A DNA stretch of 64,000 nucleotides from the NCBI GenBank assembly GCA_018262775.1, contig JADFDU010000004.1, positions 1 through 64,000 of the forward strand, written 5' to 3'. This DNA is from Rhodocyclaceae bacterium (GTDB lineage: Bacteria > Pseudomonadota > Gammaproteobacteria > Burkholderiales > Rhodocyclaceae). Made by a program: the position numbers and the translations under genes. Below are positions 20,727 through 31,944 of the stretch, in pieces. The first letter of the stretch is position 1. Every line of letters starts with the position of its first letter. Below the pieces are notes generated by a model. It was not told where the DNA came from. It searched no databases and worked only from the letters and a program-made list of their open reading frames with translations.

Positions 20727-20753
20727 TTTAGTTGAACTTAAATGCAGGGTCAA
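20725..20753 (-). promoter_or_regulatory. mraZ/dcw promoter
   Basis: On the minus strand, TTGACC (20748-20753) and TAAAGT (20725-20730) are separated by exactly 17 bases, a good sigma70-type match. The -10 element overlaps the first MraZ repeat by two bases. Confidence 0.7.
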
Positions 20754-20910
20754 GCAGAAAATTGCAAATTTTTCCAGCTGCAACAAAGACTTAAGGAGTC
20801 GACTTAAGATAAAATCTTGAAAAAATAACTCTTGAAAAACAAGGTGGATAGCTAATGAAGTGAAAGTTGAACATGAAGAGTGGCAAGGTTTTGCCACGAT
20901 CGGAGGGAGT

Positions 20911-21358
20911 GGAAGTCCGCCGATAAGCCGGGTTCTGTAAGACAGCCGAAGCTGTCCGGCAGCCATTCCTCTGGGCGACGCGTTACCGCGGCGCTCTAGC
21001 AGCCTACCCGGAAGCGACGCGAGCAGCGTCATGGCTTCCCTATTTGGCCTTGCTCCGGATGGGGTTTAGCGTGCCAGCCGTGTTACCACGAACTGCGGTG
21101 AGCTCTTACCTCGCCGTTTCACCCTTGCCTGATCCCGTCCCGACCAATCCCAACCAAAGTCTCGGTGGTTACCCACTTGCTCTTTAATAGGGACTTTGTC
21201 GCCTGTGGCGACAAGTCGGGCCGGGCCATTGGCGGTTTGTTTTCTGTGCCACTTTCCATCGCCTCACGGCGCCCGGCCGTTAGCCGGCATCCTGCTCTAT
21301 GGGGCCCGGACTTTCCTCCATGCGCACAAGGCGCACAGCGGCTGCCTGGCGGACTTCC
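20911..21358 (-). ncRNA. rnpB: RNase P RNA (class A) with enlarged P12
   Basis: Catalytic RNA of RNase P, which matures tRNA 5' ends. The two ends pair as helix P1 (GGAAGTCCGCC at both the 5' end and, as its pairing partner segment, the 3' end). Universally conserved pieces are present in order: GAGGAAAGTCCGGGC, ACAGAAA-type P8 context, AGGGTGAAA, GGTAAGAGCTCACCG, GGCACGCTAAACCCC, GGAGCAAGGCCAAATAGGG and ACAGAACCCGGCTTATCGG. At about 448 nt it is longer than the E. coli RNA (377). Nearly all the excess lies between ATGGCCCG and GGGATCAGG, the P12 position. A GTGGCAA/TTGCCAC hairpin just downstream (20880-20897) may help form the 3' end. Confidence 0.96.
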
Positions 21359-21364
21359 AAAAAT

Positions 21365-21395
21365 ATTATACCGCCATAACATCCTTGTTTTTCAA
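21365..21395 (-). promoter_or_regulatory. rnpB promoter
   Basis: A perfect TATAAT (minus strand, 21365-21370) lies six bases before the first rnpB nucleotide. The best -35 is TTGAAA (21390-21395) with a long 19-base spacer, so the -35 assignment is less certain than the -10. Confidence 0.65.
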
Positions 21396-21511
21396 TATGT
21401 TGCAAATTATTTACAGCTTAAGCTTGATCTGCCGCCGGGCTAGTCGGAAAATATGGCGGGAACGGAATGAGGCTTTCTTAGCAGTAGCCATCTCAAACCT
21501 CCGCTCCATTT

Positions 21512-21540
21512 AAGGCCCCGCTTCGGCGGGGCCTTTTTTT
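21512..21540 (+). terminator. Rho-independent terminator, plus orientation, without an obvious upstream gene
   Basis: A perfect 10-bp stem (AAGGCCCCGC/GCGGGGCCTT) with a TTCG tetraloop is followed by seven T on the plus strand. No plus-strand gene precedes it. Read on the minus strand, the hairpin follows the DUF3025 stop but has only a weak T tail, so it may also serve that gene less efficiently. Confidence 0.8.
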
Positions 21541-22352
21541 CACCCTGGTTTGCGTCGCGGACGGAACTGGCGCGTGTCGTCGTAGTAGGCGGCATTTGCA
21601 TTCTCTGGCGTTGCACCGGGAAGACCGAGCAGGGGCAGCGGCTGGAAATCGCGCGGTCTGGCATAGTCCGCAGACTGCAAAAATAGTTCAGCCAGACGAT
21701 GATCGATGTCGTCACGCTGTTGCGCGGGCGACCACGCCAGCCAATCCCCCTCCACCTCGAGCAAAACGGCTTTGGCCGTCAGCCCGACAAAGGGCGCGCG
21801 CAACTGATCCCAGGTGGCATGGCCAAAGACGAAGAAGCGCATCTCGCGCGCAATGTGCGTACGGCGCTGCCAGAATAATGCCTTCCATTCATGCGCCCGT
21901 AGCAGCCCGAGCAGCGCCGCCGAGGCGGACACAACGACGATGCCGCACTCGTCAAACTGCGTGATGGCATCGCGCTCCACCTCGCGCTGGCCGCGCCCCG
22001 CTGCGTGCTGCGCCTGCAGGGCAGCATGGTGGCGGCCGTTGAGGATGCACTTGGTCCGCGGGTACGCCAGCCAGGCTAGCGCATTGAAGAAATCGTGCCA
22101 GTTGCCGGGCCGCGTTGCCACCTCGCCGCGCGCGAACACACGTGCCTCGTAACCCATGCCGTCATCTTCCGGCGGCGCGAAGCGGACGGGCAGGCCGCTG
22201 GCCACCTGCGGCGGCGAATCGAGGGCCGCCAGCGCCGCATTGAGCGCCGTCAGCCCGGGCGGCACGTCGCCGCTGAATCCGCGCAGCCAGGCGGACACAG
22301 GTTCGAAGAGCGGGTGTGCTGCCATCACCACGAGATCGTTGATTGGCGCCAT
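21540..22352 (-). CDS. DUF3025 domain-containing protein
   Basis: A 270-residue cytoplasmic protein recognised as DUF3025. The conserved centre is WHDFFNALAWLAYPRTK (about 84-100), followed by DECGIVVVSA and the VFGHATWDQL segment. No signal peptide or membrane helix is seen. Function is unknown; the family is widespread in beta- and gammaproteobacteria. It is divergent from the MFS gene, with 31 bases between the starts. The bidirectional-looking terminator lies directly at its stop. Confidence 0.8.
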   Translation of the reverse strand: MAPINDLVVMAAHPLFEPVSAWLRGFSGDVPPGLTALNAALAALDSPPQVASGLPVRFAPPEDDGMGYEARVFARGEVATRPGNWHDFFNALAWLAYPRTKCILNGRHHAALQAQHAAGRGQREVERDAITQFDECGIVVVSASAALLGLLRAHEWKALFWQRRTHIAREMRFFVFGHATWDQLRAPFVGLTAKAVLLEVEGDWLAWSPAQQRDDIDHRLAELFLQSADYARPRDFQPLPLLGLPGATPENANAAYYDDTRQFRPRRKPG

Positions 22353-22383
22353 AATCCGAGCCAGTCATTTTACGCGTCCCGCC

Positions 22384-23733
22384 ATGGCCTCCCGGAAAAC
22401 CACCCGCACATTGACCGAGGATGTAAAACCCCGCGAAGTCTGGGCCTGGGCGATGTACGACTTCGCCAACTCGGGCTACACGACGGTGGTGATCACCGCC
22501 GTCTTCAACGCCTACTTCGTCGCCGTGGTGGCGCAGCGCGCGCCGTGGGCGACACTGGCGTGGACGGCGACGCTCGCCGTCTCGTACGCCCTGATCGTGC
22601 TCACTGCCCCGCTCGTCGGCGCCTGGGCCGACGCGCGCGCCGCCAAGAAGCGCCTGCTCGCCTTCACCACCGTCGGCTGCGTGATCTTCACCGCAGCGCT
22701 GTATTTCACCGGACCCGGCACGCTGGCGGTCGCCGTCGTCTGCGTCATCGCCTCCAACTTTTTCTTCGGCACGGGCGAAAACCTGATCGCGGCCTTTCTG
22801 CCCGAGCTGGCGCAAAGCCGCGCCATGGGCCGCGTCTCCGGCTGGGGCTGGAGCCTCGGTTACCTCGGCGGCCTGCTCTCGCTCGGCGCCAGCCTGATCT
22901 GGCTGAACCAGGCCAAGGCCGCTGGCCGCGAGACGGCGCTGGTGGTACCCGAAACCATGCTCATCACGGCGGTCCTGTTCGCCATCGCCAGCCTGCCAAC
23001 CTTTATTTTTCTGCGCGAGCGCGCCGTACCGCAGGCGACGAAGGGCGGCGTCAGCACCGCCTGGTCGCGCCTCGCGGCGACGCTGCACCATGCCCGGCGC
23101 TTCCGCGATTTGTCGCGTTTTCTCACTTGCACACTGTTCTACCAGGCCGGCATCGCGGCCGTCATCACGCTGGCGGCGATTTATGCCCAGGAGGCGATGA
23201 AGTTCTCCACCCAGGACACGCTGGTGCTGATCCTGGTGGTGAACCTGACGGCGGCCTGCGGCGCCTTCGGCTTCGGCTACCTGCAGGACCGTATCGGCCA
23301 CGTACGCGCCATCGCCCTGACCTTGTGCGGCTGGATCCTCATGGTGACGCTGGCCTGGCTGGCGGAAGGCGCGGCGCTGTTCTGGGTAGCGGCCAACATC
23401 GCCGGCCTGTGCATGGGCGCGTCACAATCTGCCGGGCGCGCCATGGTCGGCTACCTCGCGCCGCCCTCACGGCTGGCAGAATTTTTCGGTCTGTGGGGCT
23501 TCGCCGTGAAGCTCGCCTCGATCTTTGGCCCGCTCACCTACGGCCTCGCCAACTGGCTCTCCGGCGGCGACCACCGCCAGGCCATCCTGTTTACCGGCGC
23601 CTATTTCGTCGTCGGCCTGCTGCTGCTTTCGGGAATCGACATGGCGCGCGGACGCCGCTCCGCGCTGCGCTCCGACCGCGCCGAAAGAAGGGCTTCCGGC
23701 ATCACTGCTGCGGCGCTGCCCGCGGCGGGCTAG
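22384..23733 (+). CDS. MFS transporter, UMF1/Atg22-like
   Basis: About 449 residues with roughly twelve membrane helices. The N-terminal WAWAMYDFANSGYTTVV and the LLAFTTVGCVIFTAALYF segment are typical of the UMF1 branch of the major facilitator superfamily, which is related to Atg22-type transporters. Substrate is unknown; some family members are proposed amino-acid exporters. The start was set at the ATG at 22384 because upstream codons overlap the divergent DUF3025 gene. The 3' end overlaps the convergent lipoprotein gene by 32 bases. Confidence 0.85.
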   Translation: MASRKTTRTLTEDVKPREVWAWAMYDFANSGYTTVVITAVFNAYFVAVVAQRAPWATLAWTATLAVSYALIVLTAPLVGAWADARAAKKRLLAFTTVGCVIFTAALYFTGPGTLAVAVVCVIASNFFFGTGENLIAAFLPELAQSRAMGRVSGWGWSLGYLGGLLSLGASLIWLNQAKAAGRETALVVPETMLITAVLFAIASLPTFIFLRERAVPQATKGGVSTAWSRLAATLHHARRFRDLSRFLTCTLFYQAGIAAVITLAAIYAQEAMKFSTQDTLVLILVVNLTAACGAFGFGYLQDRIGHVRAIALTLCGWILMVTLAWLAEGAALFWVAANIAGLCMGASQSAGRAMVGYLAPPSRLAEFFGLWGFAVKLASIFGPLTYGLANWLSGGDHRQAILFTGAYFVVGLLLLSGIDMARGRRSALRSDRAERRASGITAAALPAAG

Positions 23734-24181
23734 CCGACATGGCCGGCGCCGTCAGCGTGCTCGCCGGCACGGCGACGAAGCGCAGCTTCTCCCCTTCCAG
23801 ACGGAAGGTGCCCAGGAGTGTGCCGGGCTTCTCCGGCGGCGCCTTGAAGCGCTGCAGTTCGCAGTTTTTCGTGCTGACGGCGTAGAAGCGGGTGCCCTGT
23901 TTGAGGATCAGGATCGGCTCGGCATATTCGCCGGCCTCGGGCCGCAGCACCTCCACGTTGACTTCCGCCAGCGCCACGCTGTCGAGCCGGCTGCGGCGCT
24001 GGCAGTCCGGCGGGCGCGACATCACCACCTCCAGATCCACCGCCGGATCCCAGAACCAGTCCTGGCGCATCTGCAGGGTGAGCGCATGGTCCGGCCCGGC
24101 GAACTGCAACGAGGCAGTTTCGTTCTTGCAGCCGGCCAGCAGCGGCAAGACAAGCAGCAACGGCCAGGCACGCATCCTCAC
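23702..24181 (-). CDS. Hypothetical lipoprotein
   Basis: A 159-residue protein with a type II signal peptide: basic start, hydrophobic stretch and lipobox LLAGC (cysteine at about residue 18), so a lipid-anchored periplasmic or outer-membrane protein. It is probably translationally coupled to pyrC: the GTG start overlaps the pyrC stop, and an ATG two codons later is the alternative. Two further cysteines (PDCQRR and KNCELQ) could form a disulfide. No domain recognised. Confidence 0.7.
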   Translation of the reverse strand: MRMRAWPLLLVLPLLAGCKNETASLQFAGPDHALTLQMRQDWFWDPAVDLEVVMSRPPDCQRRSRLDSVALAEVNVEVLRPEAGEYAEPILILKQGTRFYAVSTKNCELQRFKAPPEKPGTLLGTFRLEGEKLRFVAVPASTLTAPAMSASPPRAAPQQ

Positions 24182-25221
24182 TGCTTCAGTTTCCAGTGCA
24201 GGGTCTCGCCGGCGCGCAGCGGCACCAGCAGGTCGTCGCCGAAGGCCAGGCTGTCCGGCACGCGCCAGGCCGTCTTCTCCAGCGTGAGCTTGCCCATGTT
24301 GCGCGGCAGACCATAGAAGTCGGCGCCATGGAAGCTGGCGAACGCTTCGAGTTTGTCGAGCGCGTCGACTGCTTCGAAGACCTCGGCATACAGTTCAAGC
24401 GCATTGAGCGCCGTGTAGCAGCCGGCACAGCCACAGGCCGCCTCCTTGGTATTGCGTGCATGCGGCGCGGAGTCGGTGCCGAGGAAGAATTTCGGATTGC
24501 CCGAAGTGGCGGCGCGCACGAGGGCCTGACGGTGCGTCTCGCGCTTGAGCACCGGCAGGCAGTAATGGTGCGGGCGCACGCCGCCAGCCAGCAAGGCGTT
24601 ACGGTTCATCAGCAGATGGTGGGCGGTAAGGGTACCGGCGACGTTTGTCCCCATCGATTCGACGAACCGCACACCCTCCAGCGTGGTGATGTGCTCGAGC
24701 ACCAGGCGCAAGCGCGGGAAGCGCTGCAGCAGCGGCGCCAGCACGCGCTCGATGAAGACGCGCTCGCGGTCGAAGATATCCACCTCGGCATCGGTCACCT
24801 CGCCGTGCACCAGCAGGGGCAGGCCGAGCTCCTCCATGCGCGCCAGCGTGGCGAGGCACTTCTCGATCGCCGTGACGCCGGCATCCGAGTTGGTGGTGGC
24901 GCCGGCCGGGTAGTACTTTACGGCGTGCACGAAGCCGGACGATATGGCGCGGTCGATTTCCTCCGCTGGTGTGTTGTCCGTCAGGTACAGCGTCATCAGC
25001 GGAGTGAAAGTCAGCCCCTGCGGCACGGCGGCAAGAATGCGTTCGCGGTAAGCAGCGGCCTGCGCCGTGGTCGTTACCGGCGGCTTGAGGTTGGGCATGA
25101 TGATGGCGCGGGCGAATTGCCGTGCCGTGTGCGGCACCACGACGGCCAGCGCCGCACCATCGCGCAGGTGCAGATGCCAATCGTCGGGGCGGGTCAGGGT
25201 GAGCAGGGTGAGCGTTTGCAT
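24178..25221 (-). CDS. pyrC: Dihydroorotase
   Basis: Zinc amidohydrolase cyclising carbamoyl-aspartate to dihydroorotate in pyrimidine synthesis. The 347 residues match the E. coli-type (class II) enzyme. Zinc-ligand motif [10 protein letters not shown] is near the N-terminus, VKYYPAG holds the carboxylated lysine, and later histidines lie in VHGEV and LEHITT. The metal-binding aspartate is in LGTDSAPH. Transcribed before the lipoprotein gene. A copy of the bipartite motif lies inside. Confidence 0.96.
   Translation of the reverse strand: MQTLTLLTLTRPDDWHLHLRDGAALAVVVPHTARQFARAIIMPNLKPPVTTTAQAAAYRERILAAVPQGLTFTPLMTLYLTDNTPAEEIDRAISSGFVHAVKYYPAGATTNSDAGVTAIEKCLATLARMEELGLPLLVHGEVTDAEVDIFDRERVFIERVLAPLLQRFPRLRLVLEHITTLEGVRFVESMGTNVAGTLTAHHLLMNRNALLAGGVRPHHYCLPVLKRETHRQALVRAATSGNPKFFLGTDSAPHARNTKEAACGCAGCYTALNALELYAEVFEAVDALDKLEAFASFHGADFYGLPRNMGKLTLEKTAWRVPDSLAFGDDLLVPLRAGETLHWKLKQ
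25007..25030 (+). repeat. Bipartite motif copy (inside pyrC)
   Basis: AAAGTCAG, ten bases, then ACGGCG, antisense inside pyrC, encoding AVPQGLTF. Both blocks are perfect. Confidence 0.7.
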
Positions 25222-25241
25222 GGCAACAAATTATACCTTTC

Positions 25242-26117
25242 TCATGTCTCGCGCCTGCGCTCCAGCGCCAGATCGTAGAGGGCATTCTTCGAGGCGCCGC
25301 TGATACCGGCGGCCAGCTTCACGGCCTGCTTCAACGGCAGTTCGTCGAGCAACAGATCGAGGACCCGTTCGGCCTCTACAGGTACACCAGGCACGCCCTC
25401 GGCAGGCGGCGGCGCGGAAACGGCCAGCACGAATTCGCCGCGGCGGCGGTTCTCGTCCGCCGCCAGCCAGGCCGGCGCCTCCGCCAGCGGCAGGCTGACG
25501 ATCGACTCGAAGAGCTTGGTCAACTCGCGCGCGATTACCAGCGTGCGCTGCGGCTCGAGTTCCAGGGCCAGGTCGGCGACGGCTTCCTCGATGCGGTGCG
25601 GTGCCTCGTAGAAAACCAGGGCGCAGGGCAGCGCCTTCAGCGCGGCGATGGCCTTGCGTCGCGCTGCTTCCTTCGTCGGCAGAAAACCATAGAAAAGGAA
25701 ATGTGGATCCATGAGGCCGGAGGCGGAGAGCGCGGCGATGGCGGCGTTGGGTCCGGGAATGGGGATCACTTCGAAACCGGCTTCGCGCACCGTGGCCACG
25801 GCACGCGCACCGGGGTCCGACACCGCCGGCGTGCCGGCATCCGACACCAGCGCCAGCGTGCCGCCTTCGCGCAGCAGGCGCAACAGGCGCACGGACGCGG
25901 CAGCCTCATTGTGTTCGTGCAGGGAAAACGTCTCGGCACGAATACCGAAGTGGTCGAGCAGCCGGCGCGTGTGCCGCGTATCTTCGCAGGCGATGGCGTC
26001 GACGCCGCGCAGCACCTCGAGCGCGCGCACGCCCATGTCGCCGAGATTTCCCAGCGGCGTGGCCACCACATATAATGCCGCTGTCTTGAGCCCCGTTCCT
26101 GCTTCCCGATGCTTCAT
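25242..26117 (-). CDS. rsmI: 16S rRNA (cytidine-1402 2'-O) methyltransferase
   Basis: RsmI 2'-O-methylates C1402, the same base that RsmH N4-methylates, so both modifiers of this nucleotide are in the window. About 291 residues of the tetrapyrrole-methylase fold: YVVATPLGNLGDMG at the start, ACEDTRHTRRLL, and the SAM-site region LVSDAGTPAVSDPG. The ATG at 26117 fits the family start better than 26147. It is divergent from yraN, the usual arrangement. Confidence 0.94.
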   Translation of the reverse strand: MKHREAGTGLKTAALYVVATPLGNLGDMGVRALEVLRGVDAIACEDTRHTRRLLDHFGIRAETFSLHEHNEAAASVRLLRLLREGGTLALVSDAGTPAVSDPGARAVATVREAGFEVIPIPGPNAAIAALSASGLMDPHFLFYGFLPTKEAARRKAIAALKALPCALVFYEAPHRIEEAVADLALELEPQRTLVIARELTKLFESIVSLPLAEAPAWLAADENRRRGEFVLAVSAPPPAEGVPGVPVEAERVLDLLLDELPLKQAVKLAAGISGASKNALYDLALERRRET

Positions 26118-26179
26118 CGCGCCACCATGAATGATTCGATTGTCCACATTGTCGGGCGCCCTGCGCCTGCGTGCAAGCC

Positions 26180-28157
<1,978 letters not shown>

Positions 28158-28164
28158 CCGCCCC

Positions 28165-28653
28165 ATGCAATCCGACGCGCCCGGCTTCGAGGTCAAGCTC
28201 TGCCCGCCCGGCGAACTGGCGGTGCGGCTGGCGCGGCTGGCACGTCCACTGGTGTTCACCAATGGCTGCTTCGACATCCTCCATCGCGGCCATGTCACCT
28301 ACCTGGCGCAGGCGCGCGCCCTCGGCGCCAGTCTCGTCATCGGCGTGAACTCGGATGCGTCAGTAAAGCGTCTCGGCAAGGGCGGCGACCGGCCCGTCAA
28401 CAGCCTGGAAGATCGCATGGCGCTGCTGGCGGCACTGGAAAGCGTGTCACTGGTGACGTGGTTCGACGAGGATACGCCGCTGGAACTCATCCGCGTAGTG
28501 CAGCCCGACGTGCTGGTCAAAGGCGGCGACTGGGCGCCGCAGAACATCGTCGGCGCCGACCTGGTGCTGGCGCGTGGCGGCCAGGTGCATTCCATCCCCT
28601 TCCGCCACGAGCGTTCCACCTCCGCCACCCTGGCAAAAATCCGCAGTCTCTAG
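28165..28653 (+). CDS. rfaE2: D-glycero-beta-D-manno-heptose 1-phosphate adenylyltransferase
   Basis: Stand-alone nucleotidyltransferase domain equal to the C-terminal half of HldE; it makes ADP-heptose for the LPS core. The 162 residues carry the signature [16 protein letters not shown] with the HxGH ATP-binding motif, and VKGGDW near residue 115. Split kinase and adenylyltransferase genes are usual in betaproteobacteria; the kinase partner is not in the window. It lies seven bases after dolP. Confidence 0.93.
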   Translation: MQSDAPGFEVKLCPPGELAVRLARLARPLVFTNGCFDILHRGHVTYLAQARALGASLVIGVNSDASVKRLGKGGDRPVNSLEDRMALLAALESVSLVTWFDEDTPLELIRVVQPDVLVKGGDWAPQNIVGADLVLARGGQVHSIPFRHERSTSATLAKIRSL

Positions 28654-29987
28654 GGTGTATTCTCCTCTAGCGTCCGCCGCAGAATGGTGGCGCGTACCAG
28701 GCCCACGTGGAGGCGCAGTGTGTACAGCATGTCGGCGAAGGCCAGCGGCGTCGGAATGTGCTGCACATCCTCCTCGATGCGGTCGAGCTTTTCCAGCCAT
28801 TCCGTGCGGCTGTGCCGCTGCGGATCCGCCTCGACATTCGTCTCGAGAAACTTCAATTCGCCATAGCGCCGGTAGATGCGCGAACGCACCCGCCAGCTGT
28901 AGAGGCCGGGCGCAAACCTGAGAATCGGAATGAGCAAAGCGAAAAACGGCACCAGCATGACCACCGTGCGGTCGATCAGGTTCGCCGCCCAGAAGGGCAG
29001 GTAGCGTTGCAGGAAGGGCTTGCCCGACTTGTAGTAGCGCCCGGCCTCGGGGGCCACCGGAAAGTCAGTCTGGCCGATACGGGGAAATTCGCCCGGACGC
29101 TGGAATACCCCCGCTTCGCCATGCACTTCCTGGGCAGCCTGCAGCAGCAGCTGGATCAGCGCCGGGTGCGTGGATTCGTGCACCACCAGGGTGGCCCTGG
29201 GCGACACCAGCGTCACGTCGTGTGCCGGGATGTTGCGCGTGAGATCGATTGCCCCCTGCGGCAGCGTCAGACGGTCGAGGTAAGGGAAGCGCCGCGCGTA
29301 GGCTTCGGCGCGAGTGAGACTCATCAGCCGCACACCCTCTGCGTAGAACAGCGACCAGACCGCCGCCGAACGCTCGGCGCCGACGAGGAAAACGGCATCC
29401 ACCTTGTGCGCCTGGATCGCTTCGACAGCCGACAAGCCGCCGAGCGGCAGCAGCGTGGTGTTCTTTTCATCCAGGCCATTGGCCTCAAGCAGCTGCAGCG
29501 CCAGCTTGCGCGTGCCACTGCCCTCCGCGTCGATGGCGATACGGCTTCCCTTGAGCGGGGCGAGGCGGTCGAACTCCCGCTTGTCGCGATAAAAAACCCA
29601 CAGCGGTTCGTAATACAGGTCGCCAAGCGACAACAGGCTGTCGACATTAACGCCGTTGGCCGTGCCGCTTTGCACGAGCGCCACTTCCGTGTCGTCGTTT
29701 TCGTCGAGCAGCCGCTTCAAGTTTTCGAGGGAACCGGCCGAGGTCTTCTCGCGCAGTTCGATACCGTTTCGCACCAGCACCTGTCGATAGCGCTCGGCAT
29801 AGACCTGGTAGGAGCCGCCCGCGCCGCCCGAGGAGATGTACAGATAGTTCGGCGGCGCCGGCTTGATGAACTGCGCCGCCAACCAGAAGCCGCCGGCCAG
29901 CAGCACCAGCGCCGGCAGACCGACCATCAGCAAGTCGCGCGGCGAAACCTCGCGCAGGCGTTTTAGCTTGGCCACATGGCGCATCAT
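28650..29987 (-). CDS. Membrane-anchored TAXI-family solute-binding protein
   Basis: About 445 residues. An N-terminal membrane anchor (about 20-40) precedes a TAXI-type (TRAP-associated extracytoplasmic) binding domain with [20 protein letters not shown] and [21 protein letters not shown]-terminal membrane segment ([14 protein letters not shown]) and a charged cytoplasmic helical tail follow. No TRAP permease is adjacent. Instead the start overlaps the kup stop (TGATG), so it is cotranslated with a potassium transporter. Convergent with the heptose gene. Ligand unknown. Confidence 0.78.
   Translation of the reverse strand: MMRHVAKLKRLREVSPRDLLMVGLPALVLLAGGFWLAAQFIKPAPPNYLYISSGGAGGSYQVYAERYRQVLVRNGIELREKTSAGSLENLKRLLDENDDTEVALVQSGTANGVNVDSLLSLGDLYYEPLWVFYRDKREFDRLAPLKGSRIAIDAEGSGTRKLALQLLEANGLDEKNTTLLPLGGLSAVEAIQAHKVDAVFLVGAERSAAVWSLFYAEGVRLMSLTRAEAYARRFPYLDRLTLPQGAIDLTRNIPAHDVTLVSPRATLVVHESTHPALIQLLLQAAQEVHGEAGVFQRPGEFPRIGQTDFPVAPEAGRYYKSGKPFLQRYLPFWAANLIDRTVVMLVPFFALLIPILRFAPGLYSWRVRSRIYRRYGELKFLETNVEADPQRHSRTEWLEKLDRIEEDVQHIPTPLAFADMLYTLRLHVGLVRATILRRTLEENTP
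29061..29084 (+). repeat. Bipartite motif copy, imperfect (inside TAXI gene)
   Basis: AAAGTCAG, ten bases, then ACGGGG (one mismatch). Antisense inside the TAXI gene but read in a different frame from the dcw copies (encodes IGQTDF). Confidence 0.5.
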
Positions 29988-31876
29988 CACAGCTCCACTT
30001 GCGTGCCCAGTTCGACCACGCGGTTGGAAGGGATCTTGAAAAAGGCAGTTACGCTGCCCGCATTGCGGAACAGGGTGACGAAAAGCTTCTCGCGCCAATA
30101 CGCCATGTTCGATTTGATCTGCGACCGGGCAATCACCGTTGCGCGCCCCAGGAAGAACGAAGTCTCCATCATATCGAAAGGCAGACCCGCTGCGCGGCAT
30201 TGCTCAAGTGCCGCCGGGATGTTCGGTTCGTCCTTGAATCCATACTGCACGATAACCTGCACGAATTGCGCGTTGATACGTTGCACCTCCACCCGGTCCA
30301 CCTCTGGCACGTAGGGCACGTCGTGCACCTGCACGGTGAGCAGGATGACGCGCTCGTGCAGCACCTTGTTGTGCATGAGGTTGTGCAGCAAGGCATGCGG
30401 CACGCCATTCGGGTTGGATGTCATGAATACCGCCGTGCCGGGCACCGTTGGCGGGGTGGCAATTCCCAGACTCTGGATAAATCCGGCCAGATCAATTGCA
30501 TCAGCCTTCAAGCGCACGAAAAGCAGGTCGCGGCCGTCCTTCCAGGTTGTCATCAGGGTGAAAACCACAACCCCGACGACCAGCGGAAACCAGCCACCGT
30601 CCGGAATCTTCTCGACATTGGCGGCGAGGAAGACCAGTTCTACCGCCAGGAAGCAGGCGAACAGCGCGCACGCCCGGCCCCAACCCCAGCCCCAGTTCTT
30701 CGCCGCCACCACCATTGCCAGCAGCGAGGTGATGACCATGTCGCCAGTCACCGTCAGGCCATAGGCTGCGGCCATGTGGCTAGACGAACGGAAGCCGAGA
30801 ACCAACACCATCACCGCCAGCATCAACCCCCAGTTCACCCCGGGCAGGTAGATCTGGCCCTGCTCCATTTCCGAGGTGTATTGCACCTCGACACGGGGCA
30901 CGAAGCCCAGTTGCATGGCCTGGTGCGTAATGGAGAAAGCCCCGGAGATCACCGCCTGCGAGGCAATCACGGTGGCAAGGGTGGCCAGGGCTATGAGGGG
31001 GTAGAGTGCCCAAGACGGCGCCGACAGGTAGAAGGGGTTGTGAATCGCCTCGGGATTGCCCAGGATCAGGGCGCCTTGGCCGAAATAGTTCAGCATCAGC
31101 GCCGGCAGGACCAAGCCGAACCAAGCCATGCGGATCGGCTTGCTGCCGAAGTGGCCCATGTCGGCATACAGGGCCTCGGCACCGGTGACCGAGAGCACGA
31201 CAGCGCCCATGGCGAACAGTGCAATGCCGGGGTTGTGTGCGAGAAAGCCCAGGCCGTAGAGTGGGTTGATTGCGTTCAGGACAACGGTGTTCTGCATCAT
31301 GTTGCCGATGCCGAGAACGGCCAGCGTGGCGAACCACAGCAGCATGACCGGGCCAAACAAGGCGCCGATGCTTGCTGTGCCTTTTTTCTGTACGAAGAAC
31401 AGGCTAAACAGCACCAGCAACGCAACTGGAATGACATAGGGCTTGAGCACCGGCGTGGCCACTTCCAGCCCTTCGACAGCCGAGAGTACCGAGATGGCCG
31501 GCGTCACCATGCCGTCGCCGAAGAACATTGCGGCGCCGAGGATGCCGAGCATCATGACCCAACGTTCCTGGCGGGGATGGCCCTTGGCATCGGCCAGGGC
31601 CAGCGCGATGAGCGCCATTACACCTCCCTCGCCGCGGTTGTCGGCGCGCAGGATGAAGGTTACATACTTGATCGTCACCACGACGATGAGCGCCCACAGG
31701 ATCAGCGAGAGGATGCCCAGCACGTTGTCCGGTGAATAGGGCACCGGATGGGTACCGACAAAAACCTCCCGCAAGGCATACAGGGGGCTGGTGCCAATAT
31801 CGCCATAGACGACACCCAGGGCCGCCAGCGCCAGGGCAGGGCGGCGGCTCTTGTGCGGTCGATTGGATAAGGACAT
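29987..31876 (-). CDS. kup: Low-affinity potassium uptake protein Kup
   Basis: Proton-coupled potassium importer. About 629 residues with roughly twelve membrane helices and a C-terminal cytoplasmic domain. The signature ALGVVYGDIGTSPLYALREVF is at the N-terminus and GDGMVTPAISVLSA follows. The start was set at the ATG at 31876 rather than 31909 because family proteins begin close to this point. The stop overlaps the TAXI gene, suggesting one transcript for both. Confidence 0.94.
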   Translation of the reverse strand: MSLSNRPHKSRRPALALAALGVVYGDIGTSPLYALREVFVGTHPVPYSPDNVLGILSLILWALIVVVTIKYVTFILRADNRGEGGVMALIALALADAKGHPRQERWVMMLGILGAAMFFGDGMVTPAISVLSAVEGLEVATPVLKPYVIPVALLVLFSLFFVQKKGTASIGALFGPVMLLWFATLAVLGIGNMMQNTVVLNAINPLYGLGFLAHNPGIALFAMGAVVLSVTGAEALYADMGHFGSKPIRMAWFGLVLPALMLNYFGQGALILGNPEAIHNPFYLSAPSWALYPLIALATLATVIASQAVISGAFSITHQAMQLGFVPRVEVQYTSEMEQGQIYLPGVNWGLMLAVMVLVLGFRSSSHMAAAYGLTVTGDMVITSLLAMVVAAKNWGWGWGRACALFACFLAVELVFLAANVEKIPDGGWFPLVVGVVVFTLMTTWKDGRDLLFVRLKADAIDLAGFIQSLGIATPPTVPGTAVFMTSNPNGVPHALLHNLMHNKVLHERVILLTVQVHDVPYVPEVDRVEVQRINAQFVQVIVQYGFKDEPNIPAALEQCRAAGLPFDMMETSFFLGRATVIARSQIKSNMAYWREKLFVTLFRNAGSVTAFFKIPSNRVVELGTQVEL

Positions 31877-31944
31877 GCGGCGAGTCAAGCGCGGGACGGC
31901 ACGCCCCATTCACACTCGTGGCGGCTTGCGCCAGCTAGCGCGTG

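Noticed and set aside
29999-31735. A 578-codon plus-strand open frame opposite kup
   Set aside because: His/Gln/Arg-rich translation typical of an antisense frame of a membrane protein.
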